Below are positions 1-9,578 of a stretch of DNA of 64,000 nt, piece after piece; position 1 is the first letter of the stretch; each line of letters opens with the position of its first letter. The notes below the pieces were generated by a model. The model did no database searches and was not told where the DNA came from. It saw nothing but the letters and a program-made list of their open reading frames with translations. The position numbers were made by a program, and so were the translations under genes. Origin of the DNA: Rhizobacter sp. Root1238 (GTDB taxonomy: Bacteria; Pseudomonadota; Gammaproteobacteria; Burkholderiales; Burkholderiaceae_C); contig NZ_LMDM01000022.1 in assembly GCF_001425825.1 (NCBI RefSeq), positions 1 through 64,000 of the forward strand. Reading direction: 5' to 3'.

Positions 1-943
1 GCTGCACGATCGAGTTGTTCGAGAAGTTGAAGTACTGCAGGTCGCGGCCATCGCTCGCATGGCACGACGAACACGCGGCGCGGATCTTCGCGTTGACGAC
101 CGGCGACTTCAGCAGCAGGTTGGTGCCGCTCCACAGCGCCTGGCCGGCGGTCGAATCGGCCGACGCGGTGCGGCCGGCCGTCTTCTCGGTGCCGATGTCG
201 GCCCACTGCTTCGGCATCGCCAGCAGGTTCTTGCCGCTGTCGTCCTGAAGTTGCAGGTCGAGGATGCGGTAGCCGTTGGAGCTGCCGTCGGTGCCGTTGA
301 AGCGGAACTCGATGCGGTTGCCGCCGGACGCGACGAGGCGAGCGCGCGTGGCGGCATCGAGCGGCACGCTGAAGCGGATCGTCAGCAGCCCGCCGTTGAC
401 GCCGCCGTGCGAGCGCTCAACGTCGGGCAGCGTGACGGTCGAGTCGCCGATGTCGATCCACGGCGCCGCGCTGCCGTTGCGCGCGCCGACGATGCGCAGG
501 CTGCCGGCGATCTTCGTCACCGGCTTGTCCAGCGCCTGGTATTCGGGTGAGTTGTAGAAGCCGCAGCGGTGGCATTGCACCGCGAGGCGGGTGGCCTGCG
601 CGGCGGCGGTGGCGTCGAGCGTCAGGTCGGTGGCGACGATGGTCGGCGCGTCCGGGGCGCCGGGGCCGAGCACTTCGATCGGCAGTGCGAGCGCGGCGGG
701 TGAAGGTGAAGGTGAAGGTGAAGGGGCGGGCGCGGGAGCGGGCGCAGGAGAAGGTGCCGGTGCGGGCGAGGGAGCGGGAGCGGGAGCCGGCGACGGCGAG
801 GGAGCCGGTGCCGGCGCGGGCGGGTTCGCGCCGCTGTTCGGCGCCGGCGCGGCGTCGTCGTCCTTGGCCCCGCCGCAAGCCGCCAGGGCCACGCAGGCTG
901 CCAGCATCGCCAGCCTGCTTCTCGTGATCAACCGCTTCTGCAT
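1..943 (-). CDS. Partial lipoprotein with c-type haem motif (3' end outside window)
   Basis: Read from the ATG at 943 down to the window edge with no stop, so the C-terminus is missing. The first 23 residues form a lipoprotein signal ending in lipobox LAAC followed by GG. Residues about 35-85 are a low-complexity Pro/Ala/Ser linker coded by short repeats at roughly 690-830. A globular region of about 220 residues follows, and near the truncated end is CSSCH, a c-type haem attachment motif. The likely role is a periplasmic membrane-anchored cytochrome or an oxidase subunit. I do not recognise the central domain, and CSSCH alone does not identify the enzyme. The opposite strand also reads as a long open frame (a Gly-Glu-Ala repeat), which I treat as a shadow of the repeat. 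Confidence 0.7.
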   Translation of the reverse strand, partial: MQKRLITRSRLAMLAACVALAACGGAKDDDAAPAPNSGANPPAPAPAPSPSPAPAPAPSPAPAPSPAPAPAPAPSPSPSPSPAALALPIEVLGPGAPDAPTIVATDLTLDATAAAQATRLAVQCHRCGFYNSPEYQALDKPVTKIAGSLRIVGARNGSAAPWIDIGDSTVTLPDVERSHGGVNGGLLTIRFSVPLDAATRARLVASGGNRIEFRFNGTDGSSNGYRILDLQLQDDSGKNLLAMPKQWADIGTEKTAGRTASADSTAGQALWSGTNLLLKSPVVNAKIRAACSSCHASDGRDLQYFNFSNNSIVQ

Positions 944-1124
944 CCACTGCCCCTGTGTCGAGTTGTTCGCGCGTGCGCGATCACACGGCTCATGCAGGAA
1001 ACGCACCGCGCGGAGATCACGGTGTAACCGGTTCCAACCTCGAATTGCCACGTTTCCTGACAGGACGTCGGCATCAGAAGCCGATGGATTCGATCGATCG
1101 GGACGATGACGCCGACGCACCCCG

Positions 1125-3635
1125 TCAGTTGCGTATGGAACCGTTACCAGTCGCGGCGACGGGATCGCCGGAGATCATCAGGTGATCGGGCGCGAGACCA
1201 TCACGCAACCGCTGCATCATCGCGACATAGGCCCGCTCGATCCCGCGGGTGAAGCGGTCGGTGTCGAACAGCGGGCAAGTGGAGCGCGCCTCTGCCAGCC
1301 GGTGCCGCAACTCGGCCAGGCGTTGCGGGTCATCGGCCAGCCGGATCGCCAATTGCTCGTAGTCATGCAGGTCGTCCACCACCAGCTCGGGCAGTCCGCA
1401 GGCACGCAGCAGGCTGGCCGCCACGCGGGCGGCAAAGGTCTCGCCGGCACGACTCAGCAGCGGCAAGCCGGCCCACAGCGCGTCGCTGGCGGTCGTGTGC
1501 GCGTTGCAGTACAGCGTGTCGAGGAACAGGTCCGCAAGCCTGTGGCGCGCCAGGTGCTCCGGCATCGCCACGCGCGGCGCGAACACCAGGCGCTGCGGAT
1601 CCACGCCGCGGGCGTGCGCTTCGCGGCGCAGGTTCGCCGCGGCCGCCTCGTTGTCCTGCAGCAGCCACAGCACGCTGCCCGGCACGGCCTGCAGCACGCG
1701 CATCCAGGCGTCGAACACGTCGGGGGTGATCTTGTAGTTGTTGTTGAAGCAGCAGTAGACGAACCCGTCCGGCGGCAACCCGGCGTTGGTACGCGTCGCC
1801 TGCAGCGATGCGATCGGCCGCTTCGAGTCGTTGACCTGGTAGCTGTCCGGCAGGAAGACGAGCTTCTCGCTGCACGCCTGCTGGATCGCCCCGCCCGGGG
1901 GCACGACCGTCGCATCGGCCAGCAGGTAGTCGATGAAGCCGGCTCCCATCGTGCCCGGGTAGCCGATGTAGCTGACCTGCAGCGGCGCCGCGCGGCCGGC
2001 GAAGATGCCCGGGCGGCAGTCCTCGGTGAAGCCCTTGAGGTCGACCGCAATGTCGATCTCCAGCTCGCGCGCGCGCTGCACGATCTGCGCATCGTCGAGG
2101 TCGTGCACGTCGACGAAGCGGTCGAATGCGCGCTCCAGCCGCTGGCGCATCGCATCCTGCGAACGCGGGCCGAACGAGAAGGCAATGACCTCGAAGCGCC
2201 CGCGATCGTGGCGCTCGAACAGCTCGACCATCAGGTACGAGGTCGCATGCTGGTGGAAATCCGCCGAGAAGTAGCCGATCCGGATGCGGTCGTGCGACGC
2301 ATGCGGTGGCAGCGGCGGCAACTGCGGCCATCCGTTCGACGCCGAGTAGATCGTCGACACGGCCAGCTGCTGCGCGGCCGACAGAGGAACCGGCAACGCG
2401 GGCCACGGCGTGGTCGCGCGCTCGCCACGGTCGATGCGGCGGGCGAGTTCATCGAAGCGTGACGGCAGGTCGGTCCAGTCGCAGACGGCCATGCGGCCGT
2501 GCAACCACGTGCCGTACAGCCACGGCGCCTGGTCGTTGAGCGCCATCGCCCGCTCGATGACGGCGTGCGCTTCGTCGCGCCGCTTCAGCACGCCCAGCGC
2601 CTGCGCGAGGTTGACGGCCGCATCGGCAAAGTCCGGCTTCAGGGCCAGTGCAGCCTCGAAGCAAGGCAGGGCGTCCTGCGCACGTTGCAGTTTGATCAGC
2701 GCGTTGCCCAGGTTGTTGTGCGCGCCCGCCAGCGTCGCGTCGAGTGAGACGGCTTGCCGGCCTGCCTGTTCGGCCGCCTGCAGCCGGCCCAGCTGCAGCA
2801 GAATGCTGGAAAGGTTGCTGCAGGCAACCGCATTCCGAGGGTCCAGCACGAGCGATGCCTGCAATGCGTCGGCCGCCGCCCGCAGCTCGCCCAGTTCGTA
2901 GCGGCTGCTGCCCAGTTCACGCAGCGCATGAGCCTGGGTCGGGTCGAGCTGGACGGCCTTCTCGAAGGCCGCGACAGCGTCGTGCGGACGGCGCGCGCCC
3001 CGCAATGCCAGGCCCAGCGCCGTCCAGGCACCGGCATCGCCGGGCGCGAGTTCGACCGATGCTCCGAGGCGTGCCAGCGCGGGATCGTGCCGGCCCTCCT
3101 CCAACTCGATCCGGCCGAGCAGCAGGTGGTGATCGGCAAATCGCGGTGCCCGTTCGACCGCCTCTTCGAGCAGCGCACGCGCCGCTTCGCGCTGGCCGTT
3201 GCGGACCAGCACGCGCGCCAGCGCCGCGATCGCGACGTCGAACCGCGGCGCGTTGAGGATCGCACGCCGGTAGTGATCGATCGCCGCGGCCAGGTCGCCG
3301 GTCTGCTCGCACATCGACCCCAGCATGAACAGCGCATCGTGGGCGACACCTTCGTCCCGGCTGGCGGAGGTGAGCAACGCGACAGCCTCCGCCGTGCGCC
3401 CTTGCTGCATCCGCACGAAACCCAGGCTGGTCTGTGTCGACGCATCGTTCGCGGCACGCGACAGCACGCGTTCGTAACCGTCAGCCGCCCCGGCCAGATC
3501 GCCGCGCTTCAGTGCATCGTCGGCCTGCACCCGCCATGCCGCGACGTCGTCGGCCGGCGATGCTGTCGGCGCCGGGGTTGCCGCCGCCTTCACCTTCACG
3601 AAACGACGCAGCCATCCCGGCACGCCACCCTTCAT
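1125..3635 (-). CDS. TPR-repeat O-GlcNAc transferase-like protein (SPINDLY family, GT41)
   Basis: 836 residues. The N-terminal half (about residues 30-345) is a run of some nine or ten tetratricopeptide repeats with the usual alternating Ala/Leu/Tyr pattern. The C-terminal half (about 430-810) is the glycosyltransferase 41 domain: a stretch like RIGYFSADFHQHATSY opens the first Rossmann lobe, and segments such as PLQVSYIGYPGTMG and LWLLQDN are typical of bacterial SPINDLY/OGT-like proteins. These enzymes transfer a sugar from a UDP donor to protein Ser/Thr; the target here is unknown. The start at 3635 overlaps the stop of the LacI gene by 4 bases (ATGA), so the two are probably co-translated. 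Confidence 0.85.
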   Translation of the reverse strand: MKGGVPGWLRRFVKVKAAATPAPTASPADDVAAWRVQADDALKRGDLAGAADGYERVLSRAANDASTQTSLGFVRMQQGRTAEAVALLTSASRDEGVAHDALFMLGSMCEQTGDLAAAIDHYRRAILNAPRFDVAIAALARVLVRNGQREAARALLEEAVERAPRFADHHLLLGRIELEEGRHDPALARLGASVELAPGDAGAWTALGLALRGARRPHDAVAAFEKAVQLDPTQAHALRELGSSRYELGELRAAADALQASLVLDPRNAVACSNLSSILLQLGRLQAAEQAGRQAVSLDATLAGAHNNLGNALIKLQRAQDALPCFEAALALKPDFADAAVNLAQALGVLKRRDEAHAVIERAMALNDQAPWLYGTWLHGRMAVCDWTDLPSRFDELARRIDRGERATTPWPALPVPLSAAQQLAVSTIYSASNGWPQLPPLPPHASHDRIRIGYFSADFHQHATSYLMVELFERHDRGRFEVIAFSFGPRSQDAMRQRLERAFDRFVDVHDLDDAQIVQRARELEIDIAVDLKGFTEDCRPGIFAGRAAPLQVSYIGYPGTMGAGFIDYLLADATVVPPGGAIQQACSEKLVFLPDSYQVNDSKRPIASLQATRTNAGLPPDGFVYCCFNNNYKITPDVFDAWMRVLQAVPGSVLWLLQDNEAAAANLRREAHARGVDPQRLVFAPRVAMPEHLARHRLADLFLDTLYCNAHTTASDALWAGLPLLSRAGETFAARVAASLLRACGLPELVVDDLHDYEQLAIRLADDPQRLAELRHRLAEARSTCPLFDTDRFTRGIERAYVAMMQRLRDGLAPDHLMISGDPVAATGNGSIRN

Positions 3636-4774
3636 GGAAGCAAACGACGGGTCGACTCACGCGTGACCAGCACCGGCGGCGGCAGTTCGCCTTGCGGCGC
3701 CTCGCCGCGCAGCATCGCCAGCACCGCCTGCGCGCCCAGCTCGCCGAGCTGGTAGACCGGCTGGCGGATCGTCGTCAGCGGCGGGATCGAATACTGCGAG
3801 CCCGACAGGTCGTCGAAGCCGACCATCGCCACGTCTTCCGGAATGCGCAGGCCGCGCCGGTACAGCCCGAGCGCCGCGCCGTACGCGGTCTGGTCATTGG
3901 CCGCGAAGATCGCCGTGAAATCCTTGCGCGATTCCATCAGGTGGCTCACCGCCTTCAACCCGCCGGCCTCGCTGTAATCGCCCTGCACCACCAGCGACGC
4001 GTCGTACGCGATGCCGGCCTCCTTCAGCGCGCGGCGATAGCCTTCCTTGCGCTCGCGCGAATCGGCATGCTCGCGCGGGCCGAGGATGTGCACGATGCGC
4101 CGGTGGCCAAGCTCGATCAGGTGCCGCGTCGCCATGAGCGCGCCCTCGACGTTCGCGAAGTTCATGCTCAACAGCCCCGGGCCCGACAGCTGGCGCCCGG
4201 TCACCACCGTCGGCACCCGGCGCGCCACCTGCATCAGCGTCTCGTCGGGCAGCCGGCCGGTGAACACGATCATGCCGTCGACCCGGCGCGACAGCAGCAG
4301 GTCGACGCACTTCTTCTCGTCGGCCGCAGTCCAGTGGCCGCTCGCGAACAACGGCATGTAGCCGGCCGCGCCCAGCACCGCCTCGATGCCGCGCAGGCCT
4401 TCGCCGTAGAACGGGCTGTCGATCGCCTGCGTGACCACGCCGATGCTCAGCGTGCGCCCGCCGGCCAGGCCGCGCGCCACCGGGTTCGGCATGAAGCCCA
4501 GTTCCGCGATCGCGGCATCGACCGCCTCCTGCTTGCCGGGGCTCACCTTCGCGCTGCCGTTCAGGATGCGCGAGACGGTGCTCGACGACACGCCCGCAGC
4601 GTCGGCCACCATCTGCAGCGTCACCGTCGTGTCGGTCACGGTGGCCGCGGGCGCGCGCCGGCGCTTCGCCCTGGCGCCGCTCGGCGGGGTGGTTTTCGGA
4701 GATGCCTTGGCGTGCACCTTCGAGGGGACCTTCCGGGTGGCCTTCTTGGGGACCTGCTTCGAGACCGCCTTCAT
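3632..4774 (-). CDS. LacI-family transcriptional regulator
   Basis: 380 residues from the ATG at 4774; the frame stays open upstream, but those codons look non-coding. The first 45 residues are unusually Lys/Arg/Pro/Ala-rich and precede the LacI helix-turn-helix at about 52-75 (VTLQMVADAAGVSSSTVSRI). A periplasmic-binding-protein-like effector domain fills the rest (for example GVVTQAIDSPFYGEGLRGIE and MVGFDDLSGSQYSIPPLTTI), as in GntR/KdgR-type LacI repressors. The basic N-terminal tail is longer than usual and could add nonspecific DNA binding. It shares an ATGA overlap with the glycosyltransferase gene and is divergent from atzF, so it could regulate either side. The effector cannot be read from the sequence. 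Confidence 0.88.
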   Translation of the reverse strand: MKAVSKQVPKKATRKVPSKVHAKASPKTTPPSGARAKRRRAPAATVTDTTVTLQMVADAAGVSSSTVSRILNGSAKVSPGKQEAVDAAIAELGFMPNPVARGLAGGRTLSIGVVTQAIDSPFYGEGLRGIEAVLGAAGYMPLFASGHWTAADEKKCVDLLLSRRVDGMIVFTGRLPDETLMQVARRVPTVVTGRQLSGPGLLSMNFANVEGALMATRHLIELGHRRIVHILGPREHADSRERKEGYRRALKEAGIAYDASLVVQGDYSEAGGLKAVSHLMESRKDFTAIFAANDQTAYGAALGLYRRGLRIPEDVAMVGFDDLSGSQYSIPPLTTIRQPVYQLGELGAQAVLAMLRGEAPQGELPPPVLVTRESTRRLLP

Positions 4775-4901
4775 GCGTGGCCGTGCTGATGTGAGTGAAT
4801 CCAAAAGTGTACGTTCGTGCATCCACGCCGGGCCATCTTGAAACACCCCCGAAGGAGCGTATCGGCACCCGCGCAACATGAGGGAAAACCATGGCTCGCA
4901 A

Positions 4902-4913
4902 CTTGCATACAAG
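4902..4913. promoter_or_regulatory. Candidate operator palindrome upstream of atzF
   Basis: CTTGCATACAAG differs at one position from the perfect palindrome CTTGTATACAAG. It lies 53 bases before the chosen atzF start, between the divergent LacI and atzF genes. A second copy of the same pattern (CTTGTATACATG) lies at 34225-34236, before the transporter/biuret hydrolase operon. Palindromes of this TTGTATACAA type are common for GntR regulators of the FCD group, and such a regulator closes the atzFGEH operon. Binding is inferred. Confidence 0.45.
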
Positions 4914-4965
4914 ATCGCATTCACTTGGATCGATGCCTGCCTTGCCCTGTTGTGGAGCCGCCCCC

Positions 4966-6795
4966 ATGCCCCTCGAGCCACGGACCTTGCGTGAACTGCA
5001 GCAGGCGCTGCGCGATGGCACCCTGACGGTGCGCCGCCTGATGGAGCGCGTGCTGCAGGAGCGTGCATCGCATGCGGCCTCGGCGTGGATCTCGCTGCGG
5101 CCCGCCGACGATTTGCTCGCAGAGGCCGATGCCTGCGATGCCCGCGCACGCGGCGAAGGCGCGGCGCTGTGGGAGCGGCTGCCGCTGTTCGGCCTGCCGT
5201 TCGCGGTGAAGGACAACATCGACGTGGCCGGGCTGCCGACCACCGCCGCCTGCCCGGGCTTCGCGAGCGGCCCGGCGGCGCGCCATGCGACCGCGGTGCA
5301 GCGGCTGGTGGATGCCGGGGCGATCGCCGTCGGCAAGACCAACCTCGACCAGTTCGCGACCGGCCTGGTCGGCACGCGCTCGCCGTACGGCGCGGTGCCG
5401 AACCCCTTCGATGCGGCGCGGGTGAGCGGCGGTTCCAGTTCGGGCTCGGCCTATGTGGTCGCGACCGGCCAGGTGCCGTTCGCGCTCGGCACCGACACCG
5501 CCGGCTCGGGCCGCGTGCCGGCCGGCTTCTGCCACATCAGCGGGCTGAAGCCGACCAAGGGCTGGCTGCCGTCGACCGGCGTCGTGCCGGCCTGCCGCAG
5601 CCTCGACTGCGTCTCGGTGTTCGCGCTGACGCCGGAAGACGCCTGGGCGGTTGCGAGCCAGGCCGCCGGGCCCGATCCGCAGGACCCGTTCAGCCGCACC
5701 GCGCTGCCGCCGCGGCTGCGGCTGGAGGCGCTGCAGGACCTGGCGGTCGGTGTGCCCGACCCGCTGGAATTCTTCGGCGATGCGCAGGCGCGCCATGCCT
5801 TCGATGCCGCGCTGGCGCATCTGCGCGAACGCGGCTGCAAGCTGGTGCCGGTGCCGTTCGAGCCGCTCGCGCGGGTGGCCGCGCTGCTGTACCAGGGGCC
5901 GTGGGTGGCCGAGCGCTATGCCGCGGTCGGCGCCTTCCTCGACAGCGATCCGGCCGGCGCCGACCCGACCGTCTCGGCGATCGTGCGAAGCGGCCGCGCG
6001 CCGGCCGCGCACGAGTTGTTCGACGCGCAGTACGCGCTGGCCGCGGCGCAGCGGCAGGCGCTCGCGCTGTGGTCGCAGGTGGCGGTGCTGATGGTGCCGA
6101 GTGCACCGACGCACCCGACGCAGGCCGACTTGCAGGCCGATCCGTTCGAGCCGAACCGGCGGCTCGGCCACTACACGAACTTCGTCAACCTGCTCGACAT
6201 GGCGGCCCATGCGCTGCCCGGCCCGATGCGCCGCGACGGCCTGCCGGCCGGCGTGACGCTGATCGGGCCGGCGTTCAGCGATTTCGCACTGGCCGGCCTC
6301 GCGGCCACGCTGGCGCGCGTGTTCGAACCGACCGCCGGCCTCATGCGCCAGCCGATCGGCGCCGCGCCGGTGCTGGCGGCGAGCGCGCCGGCCCAACCGC
6401 TGCGGCTGGTCGTCGTCGGCGCGCACATGAGCGGGCTGTCGCTGAACTGGCAGCTGACCGAACGCGCCGGCCGGCTGCTGCGGCGCACCCGCACCGCGCC
6501 GGCGTACCGGCTGTACTCGCTGACCGGCCATGCGCCGACGCGACCCGCGCTGGTGCATGTCGGCCCCGAGGCGGGTCGCGCGGTCGACGTGGAGGTGTGG
6601 GAGATCGACGCGGCGCACGGCGGCAGCTTCCTGCAGATGGTCGGCGCGCCGCTCGCGCTCGGCACGGTGGAGCTGTCCGACGGCACGCAGGAGCGCGGCT
6701 TCGTCTGCGAGCCGCGCGGCGTGGCCGAAGGCGGCAGCGCGCTCGACATCACCGCGTACGGCGGCTGGCGCGGCTTCCTGGCGTCGCTCGGCTGA
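4966..6795 (+). CDS. atzF: Allophanate hydrolase
   Basis: 609 residues; splits allophanate (urea-1-carboxylate) into ammonia and CO2. It carries an N-terminal amidase-signature domain with the Ser-cisSer-Lys triad: Lys82 (AVKDNID), Ser157/158 in VSGGSSSGSA and Ser181 in DTAGSGRVPAG. A C-terminal domain of about 150 residues (from about 470) has the fold found in AtzF-type allophanate hydrolases. Length matches AtzF (about 605). I chose the ATG at 4966 because GGAG lies about nine bases upstream and the protein then starts as family members do; in-frame ATGs at 4891 and 4933 are possible. It is followed after 42 bases by atzG, atzE and atzH. No biotin-carboxylase-type urea carboxylase is nearby, so the allophanate source is probably biuret or carboxybiuret, not urea. 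Confidence 0.92.
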   Translation: MPLEPRTLRELQQALRDGTLTVRRLMERVLQERASHAASAWISLRPADDLLAEADACDARARGEGAALWERLPLFGLPFAVKDNIDVAGLPTTAACPGFASGPAARHATAVQRLVDAGAIAVGKTNLDQFATGLVGTRSPYGAVPNPFDAARVSGGSSSGSAYVVATGQVPFALGTDTAGSGRVPAGFCHISGLKPTKGWLPSTGVVPACRSLDCVSVFALTPEDAWAVASQAAGPDPQDPFSRTALPPRLRLEALQDLAVGVPDPLEFFGDAQARHAFDAALAHLRERGCKLVPVPFEPLARVAALLYQGPWVAERYAAVGAFLDSDPAGADPTVSAIVRSGRAPAAHELFDAQYALAAAQRQALALWSQVAVLMVPSAPTHPTQADLQADPFEPNRRLGHYTNFVNLLDMAAHALPGPMRRDGLPAGVTLIGPAFSDFALAGLAATLARVFEPTAGLMRQPIGAAPVLAASAPAQPLRLVVVGAHMSGLSLNWQLTERAGRLLRRTRTAPAYRLYSLTGHAPTRPALVHVGPEAGRAVDVEVWEIDAAHGGSFLQMVGAPLALGTVELSDGTQERGFVCEPRGVAEGGSALDITAYGGWRGFLASLG

Positions 6796-6837
6796 GCACG
6801 GTCCTTGCTGCACTTGCGCGCAAGGAGGTCTCCCGCC

Positions 6838-7056
6838 ATGACCGACGCCGCCCCATCCGACATCCTGGAGTTCGTGCGCGCCAGCGCCCGGCTGCTCGAG
6901 CTGCCGCTCGACGATGCGCAGGTCGCGCGCGTCGCGACCCACCTGGCCCGCACGCGCACGATGGTCGCGCCGCTGCGGCTGCTGCCGCTCGGCGCCGAGC
7001 TGGAGCCGGCCGAACTCTATTGCCCGGCGCCGTTCCCGGCCGAGGACCCGGCATGA
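6838..7056 (+). CDS. atzG: AtzG-like small subunit (DUF4089)
   Basis: 72 residues. A strong Shine-Dalgarno AAGGAGG (6822-6828) sits nine bases before the ATG at 6838, which rules out the in-frame ATG at 6805. The protein is a short helical DUF4089 domain (ILEFVRASARLLELPLDDAQ, then VATHLARTRTMVAPL) and ends in a Pro/Glu-rich tail. In Pseudomonas sp. ADP, AtzG is a GatC-like partner that AtzE needs for stability and activity. The stop overlaps the atzE start (ATGA), consistent with equimolar subunits. It is too small for a catalytic role of its own. Confidence 0.88.
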   Translation: MTDAAPSDILEFVRASARLLELPLDDAQVARVATHLARTRTMVAPLRLLPLGAELEPAELYCPAPFPAEDPA

Positions 7057-8471
7057 CGGCGCGCCATGCAGCGCACAACGGCGGGATGGGCACCGGCATG
7101 TCGGTCGTGCGCGCGGTGCGCAGCGGCGAAATGCAGGCCGAAGAGGCGCTCGAGCATTGCATCGCCCGCATCGAGGTCTGCGATGCGCGCGTCAACGCCT
7201 TCACCGACGGCACCTTCGAGCGCGCGGTGCGCGAGGCGCGCGCGGTCGACGCACAGCGCGCCCGCGGCGAGGTGCTGCCGGCGCTGGCCGGGCTGCCGTA
7301 TGCGGTGAAGAACCTGTTCGACATCGAAGGCCTGACGACGCGCGCCGGCAGCAAGGTGCGGCAAGGCGAGCCGCCGGCCGCCGCCGACGCGGTGCTGGTC
7401 GAGCGGATGCGCGCCGCCGGCGCGGTGCTGGTCGGCGCGCTGAACATGGACGAGTTCGCCTACGGCTTCACCACCGAGAACAGCCACTACGGTCCGAGCC
7501 GCAACCCGCGCGACCTCGAACGCACGGCCGGTGGATCGTCCGGTGGCTGCGCCGCCGCGGTCGCGGCCGGCCAGGTGCCGGTGACGCTCGGCTCCGACAC
7601 CAACGGCTCGATCCGCGTGCCGTCGTCGCTGTGCGGCGTGTGGGGGCTGAAGCCGACCTTCGGGCGGCTGTCGCGGCGCGGCAGCTTTCCGTTCGTCGCG
7701 AGCCTCGACCACCTGGGGCCGTTCGCGCGCAGCGTCGAAGACCTGGCCGCGACCTACGACGCGATGCAGGGCCCCGATGCGCTCGATCCCGGCTGCCACG
7801 CCACCCGCGTGCAGCCGGTGCTGCAGCAGATCAACCACCCGCTGACCGGCCTGCGCATCGGCGTGCTGGGCGGCTACTTCGACGACCACGCCGGGCCGGC
7901 GGCGCAGCGGGCCGTCGCGATCGCGGCCGAGGTGCTGCACGCGACACGGGGCGCGCTCTGGCCCGACGCCGCGCTGGCGCGGGCCGCCGCCTTCGTCACC
8001 AGCGCGGCCGAGGGCGGCGCGCTGCACCTGCCGACGCTGCGCGACCGCGCGGCCGACTACGAGCCGCTGTCGGTCGACCGCTTCATTGCCGGCGCGCTGC
8101 AGCCGGCCGAGTGGTACGTGCGGGCGCAGCGCTTCCGGCGCCTGTACCGCGAGCGCGTCAATGCGCTCTTCGCCGACTGGGACGTGCTGCTCGCGCCGGC
8201 CACGCCGGTGCAGGCCACGCCGCTCGGTGCCGAGCGTTTCGACCTGAACGGCGTGCCGATGCCGACGCGGCCGTCGATGGGCCTGCTGACGCAGCCGGTG
8301 TCGTACGCCGGCTGCCCGGTGGTCGCCGCGCCGCTGTGGCCGGACGGCCTGCTGAGGCTGCCGATCGGCGTGCAGGTGATCGCCGCGCCGTGGCGCGAGG
8401 ACCTGGCGCTGCGCGTCGCGCGCGCTCTGGAGGCGAGCGGCGCGGCGGTGTCGCCGGTGGCCGGGATCTGA
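7053..8471 (+). CDS. atzE: AtzE-like amidase (1-carboxybiuret hydrolase type)
   Basis: 472 residues; amidase-signature enzyme. The start is the ATG at 7053 overlapping the atzG stop; the frame stays open far upstream only because it runs antiparallel to nothing and in a shadow frame of atzF. Triad: Lys86 (AVKNLFD), Ser162/163 in [10 protein letters not shown] and Ser186 in [11 protein letters not shown]. AtzE deaminates 1-carboxybiuret to 1,3-dicarboxyurea when complexed with AtzG. The gene order atzF-atzG-atzE-atzH supports that role over a general amidase or GatA. GatA is unlikely because no gatB is present and atzG/atzH flank it. The exact substrate is inferred from context. Confidence 0.88.
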   Translation: MTARHAAHNGGMGTGMSVVRAVRSGEMQAEEALEHCIARIEVCDARVNAFTDGTFERAVREARAVDAQRARGEVLPALAGLPYAVKNLFDIEGLTTRAGSKVRQGEPPAAADAVLVERMRAAGAVLVGALNMDEFAYGFTTENSHYGPSRNPRDLERTAGGSSGGCAAAVAAGQVPVTLGSDTNGSIRVPSSLCGVWGLKPTFGRLSRRGSFPFVASLDHLGPFARSVEDLAATYDAMQGPDALDPGCHATRVQPVLQQINHPLTGLRIGVLGGYFDDHAGPAAQRAVAIAAEVLHATRGALWPDAALARAAAFVTSAAEGGALHLPTLRDRAADYEPLSVDRFIAGALQPAEWYVRAQRFRRLYRERVNALFADWDVLLAPATPVQATPLGAERFDLNGVPMPTRPSMGLLTQPVSYAGCPVVAAPLWPDGLLRLPIGVQVIAAPWREDLALRVARALEASGAAVSPVAGI

Positions 8472-8475
8472 GGGC

Positions 8476-8862
8476 ATGGCAACCGGCCTGGAGATCAACC
8501 GACCCGACGTGCTGGCCGCGCTCACCGCGGCCTTCGAGCGCTACGAGCGGGCGCTGGTCGGCAACGACGTCGCGGTGCTCGACGAGCTGTTCTGGGACAG
8601 CCCGCACACGCTGCGCTACGGTGTCGGCGAAAACCTGTACGGCATCGAGGCGATCCGCGCGTTCCGCACGGCGCGGCCGGCGACCGGCCTCGCGCGCAGC
8701 GTGCTGCGCACGCAGGTCACGACCTACGGCGAGGATTTCGCGACCACCCACATCGAGTTCCAGCGCGAGGGTGGCACCCGGCCCGGCCGGCAGACGCAGA
8801 CCTGGATGAGAACACCAGCCGGCTGGCGCGTGGTGTCGGCCCATGTAAGCTTGCTCGGATGA
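8476..8862 (+). CDS. atzH: AtzH-like protein (DUF3225, SnoaL-like fold)
   Basis: 128 residues; a cone-shaped SnoaL/NTF2-like fold of the DUF3225 family. AtzH is proposed to convert 1,3-dicarboxyurea (AtzE product) to allophanate (AtzF substrate). Published work on the Pseudomonas sp. ADP protein, as I recall it, names Tyr22 and Arg46 as needed for activity. Here Tyr23 (FERYERAL) and Arg47 ([10 protein letters not shown]) occupy the same places with a one-residue offset. It starts four bases after atzE and its stop overlaps the gntR start (ATGA). With AtzE, AtzG and AtzF it completes the carboxybiuret-to-ammonia route, with only the ring-opening AtzD absent. Confidence 0.85.
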   Translation: MATGLEINRPDVLAALTAAFERYERALVGNDVAVLDELFWDSPHTLRYGVGENLYGIEAIRAFRTARPATGLARSVLRTQVTTYGEDFATTHIEFQREGGTRPGRQTQTWMRTPAGWRVVSAHVSLLG

Positions 8863-9572
8863 AACCGCTGGCCACGAAGACCGCCCCGCGCGCCAATCCC
8901 CGCGAACTGACCCGCGCCGAAGGCGCCTACCGCCGCATCAAGGCCGCCATCTTCGACTTCGTGCTGCTGCCCGGCGACGGCTTCACCGAGAGCGACATGG
9001 CCGAGCGGCTCGAGATGTCGCGCACGCCGGTGCGCGAGGCGCTGTTCCGGCTCGAGCTCGAAGGCTATGTGCAGGTGGCGTTCCGCAGCGGCTGGAGCGT
9101 GTCGCCGTTCGATTTCCGCAAGCTGGAGGAGCTGTACGACCTGCGGGTGGTCCTCGAGGCCACCGCGGTCGACCGGCTGTGCGCGGCCGAGCCGATGCCC
9201 GACCTCGGGCTGCTGAAGGCGACCTGGCTGGTGCCCGAGAAGGAGCGCAAGGCCGACACCGCCGAAGTGGCGGCGCTCGACGAGGCCTTCCATGCGACGC
9301 TGGTGTCGGCCGCCGGCAACCTGGAGATGGCGCGGGTGCATGCCGACGTGACCGACGGCATCCGGATCGTGCGCCGGCTCGATTTCACGCAGCCGCCGCG
9401 CATCAGCGCGACCTACGACGAGCACGCGAAGATCCTGAAGGCGATCCTCGCGCGCCGCGCCGATGCGGCGAAGCTGATGCTGCGCACGCACATCGAGGCG
9501 AGCAAGGCCGAGGTGCGCAAGATCACGCTGCACAAGCTGCACAGCGCGCGGCCGGCGGCCGGAGAATTGTGA
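8859..9572 (+). CDS. GntR-family regulator, FCD-type
   Basis: 237 residues. An N-terminal winged helix (about 22-90) contains the GntR signature around [22 protein letters not shown]-terminal all-helical FCD effector domain follows ([15 protein letters not shown], then [16 protein letters not shown] and [18 protein letters not shown]) with the acidic/His residues that usually bind a metal and carboxylate ligand. It is the last gene of the atz operon and overlaps atzH by 4 bases, so autoregulation with allophanate, biuret or a related ureide as effector is plausible. The palindromes at 4902 and 34225 are candidate sites. Confidence 0.88.
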   Translation: MKPLATKTAPRANPRELTRAEGAYRRIKAAIFDFVLLPGDGFTESDMAERLEMSRTPVREALFRLELEGYVQVAFRSGWSVSPFDFRKLEELYDLRVVLEATAVDRLCAAEPMPDLGLLKATWLVPEKERKADTAEVAALDEAFHATLVSAAGNLEMARVHADVTDGIRIVRRLDFTQPPRISATYDEHAKILKAILARRADAAKLMLRTHIEASKAEVRKITLHKLHSARPAAGEL

Positions 9573-9578
9573 GACGAG

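Noticed and set aside
591-1109. Plus-strand open frame with Gly-Glu-Ala repeats
   Set aside because: It is the antisense reading of the Pro/Ala/Ser spacer of the lipoprotein; no conserved part and it overlaps the lipoprotein start.
5085-7052. Upstream extension of the AtzE frame through atzF
   Set aside because: Arg/Ala-rich shadow of atzF in another frame; the amidase clearly begins at the ATG overlapping the atzG stop.
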